Below are positions 19,600 to 29,535 of a stretch of DNA of 35,861 nucleotides, in pieces. Numbering within the stretch: position 1 is the stretch's first letter; every line of letters begins with the position of its first letter. Source of the DNA: Cyclobacterium xiamenense (GTDB lineage Bacteria > Bacteroidota > Bacteroidia > Cytophagales > Cyclobacteriaceae); the NCBI RefSeq assembly GCF_009467825.1, contig NZ_WIOK01000043.1:1-35861 (forward strand), in the 5' to 3' direction. The notes under the pieces are model-generated. The model saw only the letters and a list, made by a program, of their open reading frames with translations, ran no database searches and was not told the DNA's origin. The translations under genes were made by a program, and so were the position numbers.

Positions 19600-22581
19600 T
19601 CAAAAGGTAAGGTTGATTCCTGCGGTAATTTGCCGGGCTGTGGGGTAGGTTCCGTAGGTATCTCCGATGGAATTCACCTCCGGGTCCAGGCCGTTGTATT
19701 TGGTCAGGGTCCAAAGATTAAGCCCCTGGACAAATACGTTCATTTCGTCTATCCGGGCCTTCGAAAGCAGGTTTTTTGGGAGGTTGTAATTAAGCGTGAC
19801 CTGCTTTAGCCGTATATAACTACCGTCAGAAATTTGTTTGGTGGAAAACTGCTGGTAGCCCGAGTGTCCGGGAACCCGCCCCCCTTCGTAGGGCTTCGGC
19901 ACGTTGGTGATTTGCCCGGGCACGCGCCAGAAAAACGACTGGTCCACCGTTTGATTGTCCTGCCCGATGGATCCGGCCTGCGCCAGGTTATACAGGTCCT
20001 GGTTGAATGCCAGGTTTCCGTATTGGTACTGAAAAAACACTTCCAGGCTTACCGGACCATAGGCGAAGGTGTTGGATAGCCCGCCGAAATTCCAGGGCAA
20101 GGCACTGCCAATGTATTTCAGGTCGTCGTCTGAGACCAAATAGGTGTATTCCCCGTTCTCATCAAAATACATGGGTGCTCCATTGGCCGGATTCACCCCT
20201 GCATACTCGTAGGCGTAGTAAAAATCGATGGGCTTTCCGACGATCAAGTCATTCCCCAGCCGGTCCAGCCCCTCGTAGAGTTCCAATAGTTCGTTGGAAA
20301 AAATGGAGGTATTGAAAGCCGTGCTCCAGCGGAACTTCCCCCAGACCACGTTGGTCGTTTGCAAATCAAAGTCGATCCCCTGATTGCGTACTTTTCCTGT
20401 ATTCCGCGTGATGGAGCCAAAGCCGGAATCGATGGGAAGCTGCGTCTCAAACAACAAACTTTGCGAATCTTTCCGCCACACGTCCACCGTTGCGATGATG
20501 CGTCCGTTAAACAAGGTGGCGTCCACCCCGATATTGGTAGACACCGATTCCTCCCAGGTCAGCCGGTCGTTTCCTAACTGCACAAAGCGCAAGGCTCCCC
20601 CCCCCAGGTACTGCCCGGCCGAACCCACCAGCGTGCGGGATTCAAAATTACCGATGTTGGAATTTCCTGTGATCCCGTAGGAGGCCCGGAGCCGAAGGTT
20701 ATCCACCCAGCGGGCATTTTCCATAAACCGCTCCGAAGACAGGCGCCATCCGGCCGACACGGCACCAAAATTACCCCAACGGGTATTGGTTCCAAAGCGG
20801 GACGATCCATCGCGGCGGACCGTCAGGTCAAAGGTGTATCGGTCGTCGTAGTCGTATTTGGCCTGTCCGAAGAATCCGGACCGTGCGTACTCGGTGTAAA
20901 AACCGCCCACCTGAAACGGCTGTGCCGCATTCTGCAGGTACCGCAACACGGGATTGGGAAAGCCCCGACCCGTTGCGGAGGTATTTTCCTGGGTTTCCAT
21001 CTTGTATTCGTAGCCCAGTATGCCTGAAACGGTATGCAGATCGGAAAAGGTTTTGTTTACGTTGAAATTGGCATTGGCATTGGAATTGACGATCCGCCGG
21101 TCCACGAAGGTAGAAGATCCACCGTAACTGGCAAAAGCCGGAATGGTCGAAGGACGGTTATTCTCGTCCCGGTTATCGGAAAAATCAAGGCCTCCGAAAG
21201 CAGTAAAGCCCAGCCAGGGAAGAATCTTGTACGTCATCTGCAGATTGGATACCGACTGGTAGCTGGTTCCCGTCCGAAGCTCCTGCCGGACTCCTTGCAC
21301 GATGTTGTACCCAAAAAGATGTTCGGAAGGATATTCCGCAAACGTCCCGTCTTCGTTATAGATCGGCACATTGGGACGGGAAACGTACCCGGCCACAAAG
21401 GGACTATTCACGAAGTTTCCCCGATCAATGGTTCCATTGGTGATTTGCCTGGAAAGGGAAAGATTGACATTGATGTTGAATTTTTCGTTTACATTATGGG
21501 ACAGGTTCATCCGCCCGGTGGTTCGGGAATAATCGGACATGATGATTTGCCCCTCGTGGTAGGTATGGGATCCGGAAATAAAAAATTGCGTGCGGTCGTC
21601 TCCACCTGACAGGGACAGATCGTACACACGCAGCCGGCCCTCCCGGAAAAGTGCGTTCACCCAATCGGTGTTCTGAATATCGGTGTCACTGGGACTTCCG
21701 AAAATCGATTCGGCATCCCGGGGATTGAGTCCGGCGTTGATATAGGCCTGCCGCTTGATAGAAGCCAGTTGGTTGGCATTCATCACATCGTAAAAGCCTA
21801 GCGGCTGCACCAGGCCCTCCTGTGCAGAGATCCGCACTTTTGTTTTTCCTTGTTTTCCGCGCTTGGTGGTGATCAGCACCACGCCGTTTGCTGCCTGTGC
21901 CCCGTAGATGGAAGCGGCTGCCGCATCCTTAAAGACCTCAATGGATTCGATATCGTTGGGATTGATGGAGGCAAGGGCATTTTGAGGACCCTGTCCGGAA
22001 AGACCTCCCGATGCTATTTGCACCCCATCCACGATATACAGCGGTTGCGTGCCGGCGTTGATCGAGCCCACCCCGCGAATCTGTACGTTCAGTGTTCCAC
22101 CCGGCTGCCCCGAACCGGCCGTGACCTGCACCCCGGCTACCCTTCCCTGCATGGCCCGATCAAAGGACTGCATGGGAAGATCCTGAAAAATCTCTCCTTT
22201 GACTGAAGCAATGGCGCCGGTCACTTCCCGGCGTGTCTGATCCCCATAGGCAGTCACCACTACCTCATCAAGGGAGGTCACATCGGGGCTCAGCGCCACA
22301 TCGACCTGACTGCGGTTTCCGATCGTCACCGTCTGGGCTTGCAGTCCGATAAACCGGAAAACCAGGGCGTTTTCTCCTTCGAAGACCTCAATTTGATACC
22401 TGCCATCGATATCGGTGACCGTACCGGTGTCGGTACCCCGGACCATTACGGTGACTCCGGGAATCGGCAAACCCGCTTCTGCGTCCGTCACGGTGCCGGT
22501 CACCGTCCGGCTACTTTGGGCCTGAACCCGGAAAACAAGAGAAAGGAAAATTAATACTAGTGGTAACGCTTTCTTCATCAT
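19600..22581 (-). CDS. SusC/RagA family TonB-dependent outer-membrane transporter
   Basis: A 993-residue protein. Signal peptide to about residue 22 (FRVQAQ), then a carboxypeptidase-D/CNA-B-like N-terminal domain (VTGTVTDAEAGLPIPGVTV, about 25-105), a TonB box (DEVVVTAYG), and a plug domain with the SusC signature NPNDIESIEVFKDAAAASIYG followed by NGVVLITTKRGK. A 22-strand barrel fills the rest and ends in an aromatic residue (INLTF). It pairs with the SusD gene 5 nt downstream. Known SusCD pairs import glycans or, like RagAB, oligopeptides. Two ATG codons are in tandem at the start. The 154 nt upstream show no exact TAnnTTTG box. Confidence 0.96.
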   Translation of the reverse strand: MMKKALPLVLIFLSLVFRVQAQSSRTVTGTVTDAEAGLPIPGVTVMVRGTDTGTVTDIDGRYQIEVFEGENALVFRFIGLQAQTVTIGNRSQVDVALSPDVTSLDEVVVTAYGDQTRREVTGAIASVKGEIFQDLPMQSFDRAMQGRVAGVQVTAGSGQPGGTLNVQIRGVGSINAGTQPLYIVDGVQIASGGLSGQGPQNALASINPNDIESIEVFKDAAAASIYGAQAANGVVLITTKRGKQGKTKVRISAQEGLVQPLGFYDVMNANQLASIKRQAYINAGLNPRDAESIFGSPSDTDIQNTDWVNALFREGRLRVYDLSLSGGDDRTQFFISGSHTYHEGQIIMSDYSRTTGRMNLSHNVNEKFNINVNLSLSRQITNGTIDRGNFVNSPFVAGYVSRPNVPIYNEDGTFAEYPSEHLFGYNIVQGVRQELRTGTSYQSVSNLQMTYKILPWLGFTAFGGLDFSDNRDENNRPSTIPAFASYGGSSTFVDRRIVNSNANANFNVNKTFSDLHTVSGILGYEYKMETQENTSATGRGFPNPVLRYLQNAAQPFQVGGFYTEYARSGFFGQAKYDYDDRYTFDLTVRRDGSSRFGTNTRWGNFGAVSAGWRLSSERFMENARWVDNLRLRASYGITGNSNIGNFESRTLVGSAGQYLGGGALRFVQLGNDRLTWEESVSTNIGVDATLFNGRIIATVDVWRKDSQSLLFETQLPIDSGFGSITRNTGKVRNQGIDFDLQTTNVVWGKFRWSTAFNTSIFSNELLELYEGLDRLGNDLIVGKPIDFYYAYEYAGVNPANGAPMYFDENGEYTYLVSDDDLKYIGSALPWNFGGLSNTFAYGPVSLEVFFQYQYGNLAFNQDLYNLAQAGSIGQDNQTVDQSFFWRVPGQITNVPKPYEGGRVPGHSGYQQFSTKQISDGSYIRLKQVTLNYNLPKNLLSKARIDEMNVFVQGLNLWTLTKYNGLDPEVNSIGDTYGTYPTARQITAGINLTF

Positions 22582-22735
22582 ACATATTGAGGTGAACAGT
22601 CAACCAATTTACTACAAATTCCATGGATATTCCAAAGCATGTAGTAAAGATAAGACGTTGATGGGGCGGATTTACTGACATATAAACGTGTAAAAAGCCA
22701 ATCGGTTTATGAAAATCCGTTATTTCTGGACCACC

Positions 22736-24658
22736 TTACCGAATGATCACCTCAATTCTCCGGTTAAATGCCCTGTTTTCTTCGGTCTCATTGGGCACAA
22801 GGGGGGCCGAAGACCCCATCCCACGGGTGGCTATGCGGGATTCCTCGATTCCGGATTCCAGCAGAAACTCCTTCACCTCCACCGCGCGTTGGGTACTCAA
22901 GGTGAGGTTGTAGGCATCGCTGCCGACGTTGTCGGTATGACCCGCGATGGTAATGGAAACCGCAGGATGCGTTTCTAAAAAGGCAACGAGGCGCTTCAAG
23001 GAGCTGATCGACGCTGGCTTTAGCTGGGTATCGTCAAAATCAAAAAATACGTTTTCAAACACAAACCGATTGCCTGAGGAAATGGGTTCCAATTGGATCT
23101 CCAGGTTCTTTTGGTTTTTCAGGTTATCCCGGTCCACGTTGTAAATGCGGGGCATGTACCCTTGCTTTTCTACGTACAGGCCAGAGAAAGACTTGTCTGG
23201 ATAAATCATCGTAAAGGTACCCGCTTCGCCTTCCGATCGAAACGTATACAGCGTACTGTCGTTTTCCAAATTGACTAGCGAAAGCACTGCCTCCACCGGT
23301 TCCCCGGTTTGCTCGTTGAGCACCCTTCCTTCGGTCACAACCAGGTTTTCCCCCAGATCGATTTCTTCGGGGAAGTCAAACCGGTACAAAAACGAACTGT
23401 CCGCCTTGCCTTGATGGTAGCTGTTTTCGGTGTAATAGGCATAATCCTTCTGTGCCGTGATGAACAGCGCCAACTGATCTTTTTGGTCGTTGATGGGGTA
23501 CCCCAGGTTTTCTGGCGGACCAAATCCCCTGCTGCTGTAGCGGCTGATAAACAGGTCCTTCTTTCCAAAACCCTTGTGCCCGTCCGACGCGAAAAAAAGC
23601 ACGGTATTGTTAAAAAATACAAACGGTGACACTTCGTCCCCTGCTGTATTGACGGGCTGTCCGAGGTTTTCCGCGGGGGACCACTGCCCCGTACCGTCCC
23701 TTTTCGAAAACCAGATATCGTTGCCTCCCTGCCCCTCGGGTCTATTGGAAGAAAAAAACAGCATACCCCCATCGGCCGACAGGGAAGGCTGGGAGTCCCA
23801 AAAGCGTGAATTGACATTCCTTCCCATATTTCGGGGTTTTTGCCAGGTACCATTGACCCGCTCGGTGAGGTACAAGTCGCAACTTCCAAACGAATCCGGT
23901 GTATCGCAGGAAGTGAAAATCAGCAACCTGCCATCGGCAGAAATAGTACAGGTACCCTCGTTGTACCGGGTATTGATGGACAGGGATATGGGTTCCGGCT
24001 CCGTCCAATCCCCCTGATCCCGGTTGGAAAAGAAAATATCTTCGTGGTCACGTGCGGACATTCCATCCCGCTTGGTGAAGAAAATCCGTTTACCATCTGC
24101 TGTCAAAACGGGGAAATATTGCAATTGAAACCGATTAAGTGGGGCGGGTAATTTTTCCTTGTTCAAGGACAACGGATTCCGTATGCCTTCTTCGATCATG
24201 CGAAACTGCTGCATTTTTTCCCGATAGGCCTCCGAATCGGTAAATTCTTCGGTGAGATACGGCTCACTCTGCTCCACCGCCTGTAGGGCTTCTTCAAAAT
24301 GCCCCATTTCCACCAATACCTGGCCCTTCAGCCAGGCCAGCCTGCCTCTGAATAGGTCGCTATCCTTGATCGCCAGTCGGTTTTCGGCCAGGCCCACCAC
24401 GTCCAGCGCCTCCCCTGACCTGCCGGTACTCAGCAGGGTCTGGGCGTGCCGAATATAGGCCTCGTAAAAATCCTTGCTTCGCTGGTACGCATCCTGGAAT
24501 TTACCCGCGGCCTCGCCAAATTGCTTTCTGCTGAGAAAAGATTCGCCTTCTTCGTAATACCCAATGGCCCGTTTGTCAATGATGGAATACGTCTGCCCCC
24601 GTACCTGTAGGCAGGCGGTAAACGTGAGCAGGAAAAACAGCAGGACCTGGCGCATCAT
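22736..24658 (-). CDS. PorE-like OmpA family protein (TPR, PD40 propeller, CRD, OmpA domains)
   Basis: A 640-residue protein. The N-terminal signal MMRQVLLFFLLTFTACLQVRGQ may be a lipoprotein signal (TFTAC) or a type I signal cleaved near VRGQ. Then TPR-like helices (about 25-140), WD40/PD40 propeller blades (about 180-410; ADGKRIFFTKRDG, LSADGGMLFFSSNRPEGQGG NDIWFSKRDG, VLFFASDGHKGFGKKDLF), a carboxypeptidase-regulatory-like domain (about 440-525; VTEGRVLNEQTGEPVEAVL), and an OmpA peptidoglycan-binding domain (about 535-640; NVFFDFDDTQLKP, IAGHTDNVGSDAYNLTLS, NRRIEVIIR). This four-part order is that of PorE, a T9SS component anchoring to peptidoglycan; many paralogues exist, so function stays open. 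The start lies 5 nt after the queE stop. Confidence 0.88.
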   Translation of the reverse strand: MMRQVLLFFLLTFTACLQVRGQTYSIIDKRAIGYYEEGESFLSRKQFGEAAGKFQDAYQRSKDFYEAYIRHAQTLLSTGRSGEALDVVGLAENRLAIKDSDLFRGRLAWLKGQVLVEMGHFEEALQAVEQSEPYLTEEFTDSEAYREKMQQFRMIEEGIRNPLSLNKEKLPAPLNRFQLQYFPVLTADGKRIFFTKRDGMSARDHEDIFFSNRDQGDWTEPEPISLSINTRYNEGTCTISADGRLLIFTSCDTPDSFGSCDLYLTERVNGTWQKPRNMGRNVNSRFWDSQPSLSADGGMLFFSSNRPEGQGGNDIWFSKRDGTGQWSPAENLGQPVNTAGDEVSPFVFFNNTVLFFASDGHKGFGKKDLFISRYSSRGFGPPENLGYPINDQKDQLALFITAQKDYAYYTENSYHQGKADSSFLYRFDFPEEIDLGENLVVTEGRVLNEQTGEPVEAVLSLVNLENDSTLYTFRSEGEAGTFTMIYPDKSFSGLYVEKQGYMPRIYNVDRDNLKNQKNLEIQLEPISSGNRFVFENVFFDFDDTQLKPASISSLKRLVAFLETHPAVSITIAGHTDNVGSDAYNLTLSTQRAVEVKEFLLESGIEESRIATRGMGSSAPLVPNETEENRAFNRRIEVIIR

Positions 24659-24663
24659 CGAAT

Positions 24664-25296
24664 CTAAGGGATTTCCATGTATTTATGGGTTTGAAGGGAA
24701 ATGCGCCAGCGGGGGTTTTCTTTGACAAAATCCACGATCTGGGGCATCATTTGTTCGGCTTTCGACCACTCCGGCTGTAGCAACAACTTACAGGAAGGGG
24801 CCACCTTTCGGGCCTCGCTTCGTGCAAAATCAAAATCACTTTTGTTATAGACGATCACTTTCAGCTCGTTTGCGATGGTGTAGATTTCGGGAACCGGAGA
24901 CTTAAATTTCTTGGGTGAAAGGCAAATCCAGTCCAGGTCACCGGAATACGGATGAGCTCCCGAGGTTTCCAGGTTGGTGGTAAACCCTTTTTCCTTTAAT
25001 CCCCGGGTCAGGGGTCCCAGGGCGTACATCAATGGCTCACCCCCGGTAATCACCGCCAGCCTTGCCGGATAGGCATCGGCCTCCGCGACGATTTGATCGA
25101 TTTCCACCAGCGGCCATTTGCCGGCTTCCCAGGAATCTTTTACGTCGCACCATACACAGCCCACGTCACAACCGCCGAGCCGGATAAAATACGCCGGCTG
25201 ACCGGAATACGTCCCCTCTCCCTGTATGGTATAAAAGGCTTCCATCAATGGCAATGCCTGTCCTTCCCGGACCCTACTAGCTGCTTCTACGTTCAT
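24664..25296 (-). CDS. queE: 7-carboxy-7-deazaguanine synthase (radical SAM)
   Basis: Rearranges 6-carboxytetrahydropterin to 7-carboxy-7-deazaguanine, the step after QueD in queuosine precursor synthesis. The radical-SAM cluster motif is Cys43-x3-Cys47-x2-Cys50 (GGCDVGCVWC), preceded by FYTIQGEGTYSGQPAYFIRL, the family N-terminus. ITGGEPLM (SAM-binding GGE) and LETSGAHP follow. 210 residues, normal for the Bacteroidota form. ATG at 25296. It lies 56 nt after folD and 5 nt before the PorE-like gene. Confidence 0.95.
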   Translation of the reverse strand: MNVEAASRVREGQALPLMEAFYTIQGEGTYSGQPAYFIRLGGCDVGCVWCDVKDSWEAGKWPLVEIDQIVAEADAYPARLAVITGGEPLMYALGPLTRGLKEKGFTTNLETSGAHPYSGDLDWICLSPKKFKSPVPEIYTIANELKVIVYNKSDFDFARSEARKVAPSCKLLLQPEWSKAEQMMPQIVDFVKENPRWRISLQTHKYMEIP

Positions 25297-25352
25297 AATT
25301 TTTGATTGAGCGGGTAATTGAACCGCTGATTGAACAAAAGAGAAAATCCCCG

Positions 25353-26252
25353 TCAGCCGTACACCTTGCCCTGCGCGGCCAGAAGGGTATTGGACAACAA
25401 GGAGGCGATGGTCATGGGCCCCACCCCACCGGGAACCGGCGTGATGGCGGAGGCCTTGGGCGCCACTTCTTCGAAATTCACGTCCCCTACCAAACGGAAC
25501 CCGCTCTTCCTCGATGCATCCGGAATCCGATGAATCCCCACATCGATCACCACCGCACCTTCCTTCACCATGTCCCCGGTCACAAAACCCGCTTTGCCAA
25601 TGGCGACAATCAGAATGTCTGCCGACTGCGCGATCTCGCGTAGGTTTTGGGTCCGGCTATGGGTCAGAGTCACGGTACAATTGCCCGGATAGCCATTCCT
25701 GCCCATCAGTATGCTCATGGGAGACCCGACAATATGACTTCTACCGATCACCACGCAATGCTTGCCGGAGGTTTCGATCTCGTACCGCTTGATCAACTCC
25801 ACGATCCCGTTCGGAGTGGCCGAAATATACGCCGGCCAGCCCAGGGTCATTCTGCCCACATTGGCTGGCGTGAAGCCGTCTACGTCTTTTTCCGGACGGA
25901 TTTTGGCCGTGACCTTTTCAACGGAAATGTGTTTTGGCAGGGGCAACTGCACGATGAGTCCATCGATCTCCGGGTCTTCGTTGATCTTTTCTACCGCTGC
26001 CAGCAGCGCTTCTTCCGACACGCTCTCCTCCATGCGGACCAAGGTCGATTCGAAACCGACCTGCTCGCAGGCCTTTACCTTGGCTCCCACATAGGTCTGA
26101 CTGGCCCCGTCATTGCCTACCAAAATGGCGGCCAGGTGCGGGGCCCGCATCCCCTTTTTTTTCATTTCCGCTACCTCAACGGATAGTTCGTCTTTTATTG
26201 TGGCGGAAATTGCTTTTCCGTCGATTTTTAGAAATCCTTCTTTTTTTTCCAT
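25353..26252 (-). CDS. folD: Bifunctional methylenetetrahydrofolate dehydrogenase/cyclohydrolase
   Basis: Interconverts methylene-, methenyl- and 10-formyl-tetrahydrofolate using NADP. The active-site Tyr54-x3-Lys58 lies in [16 protein letters not shown]. Other marks are [29 protein letters not shown], the NADP-binding [18 protein letters not shown], and the C-terminal [16 protein letters not shown]. 299 residues, slightly long because of seven extra residues (MEKKEGF) before the usual start of homology; the ATG at 26252 is the only one there. It follows lepA after 108 nt and precedes queE by 56 nt. Confidence 0.96.
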   Translation of the reverse strand: MEKKEGFLKIDGKAISATIKDELSVEVAEMKKKGMRAPHLAAILVGNDGASQTYVGAKVKACEQVGFESTLVRMEESVSEEALLAAVEKINEDPEIDGLIVQLPLPKHISVEKVTAKIRPEKDVDGFTPANVGRMTLGWPAYISATPNGIVELIKRYEIETSGKHCVVIGRSHIVGSPMSILMGRNGYPGNCTVTLTHSRTQNLREIAQSADILIVAIGKAGFVTGDMVKEGAVVIDVGIHRIPDASRKSGFRLVGDVNFEEVAPKASAITPVPGGVGPMTIASLLSNTLLAAQGKVYG

Positions 26253-26360
26253 TTGTGCTCATTTTGTGCGACCGCTGCCGGGTATTGCAACGCTTCTCGC
26301 CGGGCAAGCTATCGCACTATGTTGCCTACATCCCCCGGCTACCCGCAGCCTGTCGTCTAT

Positions 26361-28148
26361 CTAATCCAGTTTGAGTACCGCCATAAAGGCTTCCTGTGGC
26401 ACTTCCACATTGCCTACCTGCCGCATCCGCTTCTTCCCTTTTTTCTGCTTTTCCAATAATTTTCGTTTTCGGGATATATCGCCCCCGTAACACTTCGCCA
26501 ATACATTTTTTCGCAGTGCCTTGACCGTTTCCCGGGCAATCACCTTGCTACCGATAGCCGCCTGAATGGCGATTTCAAACATCTGCCGAGGTACCAATTC
26601 TTTCAACTTTTCGCAAAGCCGTTTTCCCCATTCGTAGGCCTTGTCCCGGTGGACAATGGCAGACAGGGCATCGACTGGCTCTCCATTCAGCATCACATCC
26701 AGGCGGACCATGTGCGACTGCCGAAAGCCGATCAGTTCGTAATCCAGAGAAGCATAGCCCCTGGAAATGGTTTTCAGTTTGTCAAAAAAGTCGAAGACAA
26801 TTTCTACCAGGGGCATGTCAAAGGACAACTCTACCCGGTCGGAAGTCAGGTAGACCTGATTTTTGATCTGCCCTCGCTTGTCCATGCATAGCTGTATGAC
26901 CGGCCCTACGTAATCGGCCGCGGTAATGATGGCTACCTTTACATACGGTTCCTCGATGTGCTTGAACAAATTGGGTTCGGGCATATCGGAGGGGGCATTC
27001 ACCGTACGGTATTCGTTATTGTTCATAAGGGCCCGGAACTGCACCGAAGGCACCGTGGTGATGACCGTCATGTCAAATTCACGCTCCAGGCGTTCCTGGA
27101 TGATTTCCATGTGCAGCATTCCCAGAAAGCCACACCGGAAGCCAAAACCCAGGGCCGCCGAAGTTTCCGGCTCCCAGACCAATGAGGCGTCGTTTAGCTG
27201 CAGTTTCTCCATGGAGGCCCGCAGCTCTTCAAAGTCGGTGGTGTCTACCGGATAAATCCCGGCAAATACCATGGGTTTCACGTTTTCAAATCCCTGCACG
27301 GTATTACTGCAGGGCCGCTTCACGTGGGTGATGGTATCCCCTACCTTGACCTCTTTGGCTACTTTGATGCCCGATACCAGGTAGCCCACATTACCTGCCT
27401 TTAGCTGTGGCTGTGGTTTTTGCTGGATGCCCAGGATGCCAATTTCATCTGCTTCGTATTCTTTGCCGGTGTTGACGAATTTGATCCGGTCGCCCTTATT
27501 GATGGTGCCGTTAAAAATACGAAACAATACCTCCACGCCGCGGAACGGGTTGTACACCGAGTCAAAAATCATGGCCTGCAGGGGGCCTTCTTCGTCTCCG
27601 GTTGGTGCCGGTATTTTTTCCACCACGGCATTCAGGATAGCTTCGATACCGATCCCTTCCTTGCCTGAAGCCAGAATAATGTCTTCCCGCTTGCAGCCGA
27701 TGAGTTCCATCACCTCGTCGGCCACCACCTCCGGCTGGGCTCCGGGCAGGTCGATTTTATTGAGCACGGGGATGATTTCCAGGTCGTGACCAATGGCCAG
27801 GTAGAGGTTGGAAATGGTCTGGGCTTCAATGCCCTGCGAGGCATCGACGATCAGCAGCGCGCCCTCGCAGGCGGCAATGGAACGGGATACCTCGTAGGAG
27901 AAGTCCACGTGTCCCGGGGTATCAATCAGATTAAGGGTATACTCCTCTCCCTGATAGGGATATTTCATCTGGATGGCATGGGACTTAATGGTAATGCCCC
28001 GTTCTCGTTCCAGGTCCATACTGTCCAGAAGCTGGTCTTGCATTTCCCGGTCGGTCACCGTATTGGTGAATTGCAGGAGCCGGTCGGCAAGGGTACTTTT
28101 GCCATGGTCGATATGGGCAATGATACAGAAATTTCTTATTTTTTGCAT
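26361..28148 (-). CDS. lepA: Elongation factor 4 (LepA), ribosome-associated GTPase
   Basis: Translational GTPase acting on the ribosome. G1 is AHIDHGKST (residues 11-19), G3 DTPGHVDF, G4 NKID, with the LepA-specific C-terminal domain rich in Lys/Arg ([19 protein letters not shown], then [14 protein letters not shown]). The start chosen is the ATG at 28148 ([18 protein letters not shown]), giving 595 residues as in most bacteria. A second ATG two codons upstream (28154) would sit only about 3 nt below the predicted start of transcription. It is the first gene of lepA-folD-queE-porE-like. Confidence 0.97.
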   Translation of the reverse strand: MQKIRNFCIIAHIDHGKSTLADRLLQFTNTVTDREMQDQLLDSMDLERERGITIKSHAIQMKYPYQGEEYTLNLIDTPGHVDFSYEVSRSIAACEGALLIVDASQGIEAQTISNLYLAIGHDLEIIPVLNKIDLPGAQPEVVADEVMELIGCKREDIILASGKEGIGIEAILNAVVEKIPAPTGDEEGPLQAMIFDSVYNPFRGVEVLFRIFNGTINKGDRIKFVNTGKEYEADEIGILGIQQKPQPQLKAGNVGYLVSGIKVAKEVKVGDTITHVKRPCSNTVQGFENVKPMVFAGIYPVDTTDFEELRASMEKLQLNDASLVWEPETSAALGFGFRCGFLGMLHMEIIQERLEREFDMTVITTVPSVQFRALMNNNEYRTVNAPSDMPEPNLFKHIEEPYVKVAIITAADYVGPVIQLCMDKRGQIKNQVYLTSDRVELSFDMPLVEIVFDFFDKLKTISRGYASLDYELIGFRQSHMVRLDVMLNGEPVDALSAIVHRDKAYEWGKRLCEKLKELVPRQMFEIAIQAAIGSKVIARETVKALRKNVLAKCYGGDISRKRKLLEKQKKGKKRMRQVGNVEVPQEAFMAVLKLD

Positions 28149-28162
28149 GTTCATACTGGGTG

Positions 28163-28170
28163 CAAAATTA
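28163..28170 (-). promoter_or_regulatory. Promoter -7 box of lepA
   Basis: TAATTTTG on the minus strand (28170 to 28163) matches TAnnTTTG and predicts a transcript start near 28157, a leader of about 9 nt to the ATG at 28148. No good -33 box is visible. Confidence 0.5.
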
Positions 28171-28342
28171 GTAAATCCCCGGCGTTTTTATAGGTTTTGC
28201 TGATTTTAATTAGAAGAAGGCCTTTCTTTGGGTTCACCACGGATTCGCACAGATTTTCACGGATTTTTTAGCTGTCAGGATTGATCCATTTTCCAGTTTT
28301 TTATCTGTGTTAATCTGAGTAATCTGTGGTGCACCTTTTTTT

Positions 28343-28640
28343 AACCACAGACTCGCACAGATTTTCACGGATTTTTTAGGTGTCAGGATTGATCCTTCGA
28401 CTGGGTGTAGATTGCATCTACATCCCTTTTATTCCTTTATTAACGCCAGTGAGGCATTTGCAATGCCGGGTCCATGGACAGAACTTTAGGAAAATCATTC
28501 GTGGAAAAGTACTTGTTTAGCCATTTCAAATGGCTTTTTGGCGGTTCTAAATTGTTTGTAATCCTGAAGATAGCAGGGTGAAGTGGCATACTTCCCCCAG
28601 TGGCGTTTTTTATCTGTGGTAATCTGAGTAATCTGTGGTG
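28343..28640 (+). repeat. Full repeat unit 1 (arms plus module B1)
   Basis: Left arm 28343-28395, B module 28396-28605, right arm 28606-28640. B1 begins ACTGGGTG and ends CCCCCAGT, near inverse ends. Inside are the hairpins TGTAGAT-TGC-ATCTACA, GGCATT-TGC-AATGCC, AGCCATT-TCA-AATGGCT and a damaged fourth (GAAGTGGCATACTTC). Confidence 0.8.
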
Positions 28641-28652
28641 CATCCTTTTTTT

Positions 28653-28868
28653 AACCACGGATTCGCACAGATTTTCACAGATTTTTTAGCTGTCAGGATT
28701 GATCCATTTTCCAGTTTTTTATCTGTGGTAATCTGAGTAATCTGTAGTGCACCTTTTTTTAACCACGGATTCGCACAGATTTTCACAGATTTTTTAGCTG
28801 TCAGGATTGATCCATTTTCCAGTTTTTTATCTGTGTTAATCTGAGTAATCTGTAGTGCACCTTTTTTT
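28653..28868 (+). repeat. Two tandem 108-bp short repeat units without B module
   Basis: Left-arm starts (AACCAC) fall at 28653, 28761 and 28869, exactly 108 nt apart; the same spacing separates 28235 and 28343. In the short units ATTTTCCAG replaces the B module between GGATTGATCC and TTTTTTATCTG. The copies differ at only a few positions. Confidence 0.85.
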
Positions 28869-29183
28869 AACCACAGATTCGCACGGATTTTCACGGATTT
28901 TTTAGGTGTCAGGATTGATCCTTCGACTGGGTGTAGATTGCATCTACATCCCTTATAGTATCTAATTTACGCCAGCAAGGCATTTGCAATGCCGGGTCCA
29001 TGGCCAGAACTTTAGGAAAATCATTTCTGGAAAAGTGTGCGTTTAGCCATTGCAAATGGCTTTTTAGCGGGTCTAAATTGTTTGTAATCCCTAAGATACC
29101 AGGGTGAAGTGGCATACTTCACCCAGTGACGGTAGCATTCTCCACCCATTCTTTAATCTGTGTTAATCTGAGTAATCTGTGGT
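28869..29183 (+). repeat. Full repeat unit 2 (arms plus module B2)
   Basis: Left arm 28869-28920, B2 28921-29128, right arm to 29183. The ends ACTGGGTG and CACCCAGT of B2 are perfect inverse copies, and the last hairpin has a perfect 9-bp stem (GGGTGAAGT/ACTTCACCC). Between B2 and the right arm is GTAGCATTCTCCACCCATTC, found again at 33760 in array 2. Confidence 0.8.
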
Positions 29184-29195
29184 GCACCTTTTTTT

Positions 29196-29535
29196 AACCA
29201 CAGATTCGCACAGATTTTCACGGATTTTTTAGGTGTCAGGATTGATCCTTCGACTGGGTGTAGATTGCATCTGCATCACTTTTATAATTTAATTTACGCC
29301 AGCAAGGAATTTGCAATGCCGGGTCCTAAGGACAGAACTTTAGGAAAATCATTCCTGGAAAAGTGTGCGTTTAGCCATTGCAAATGGCTTTTGGACGGTT
29401 CCTATCTGTTTATGGCTTCGGAGATAGTAGAGTGAAGTGGCATACTTCACCCAGCAGAGGTTTATTTAGATCCCAAGATTAACCTTTTCTCTGTTATTTA
29501 GCTGTATTAATCTAAGCAACCTGTATTTCACCGTT
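29196..29535 (+). repeat. Full repeat unit 3 (module B3) with degenerate right arm
   Basis: Left arm 29196-29248, B3 29249-29455, then a diverged right arm at about 29498-29532 (CTGTATTAATCTAAGCAACC). What looks like a further decayed left arm runs into the stop codon of the DUF1573 gene at 29554, so the array may have shaped the 3' end of that gene. Confidence 0.65.

Noticed and set aside
13814-22581. Reading the SusCD operon as a polysaccharide utilisation locus
   Set aside because: No glycoside hydrolase, lyase or esterase is present; the only enzyme is a subtilisin.
28440-29115. Minus-strand frames inside B modules giving similar peptides (NDFPKVL..MDPALQMP)
   Set aside because: The similarity follows from DNA repeat identity. 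Other copies carry stops (B4) or a one-base shift (B3), substitutions are not enriched at third positions, and the frames run into the arms.
28235-29183. Possible CRISPR array because of regular 108-nt spacing
   Set aside because: The repeated unit is the whole 108 nt; there are no unique spacers of constant length and no cas genes.
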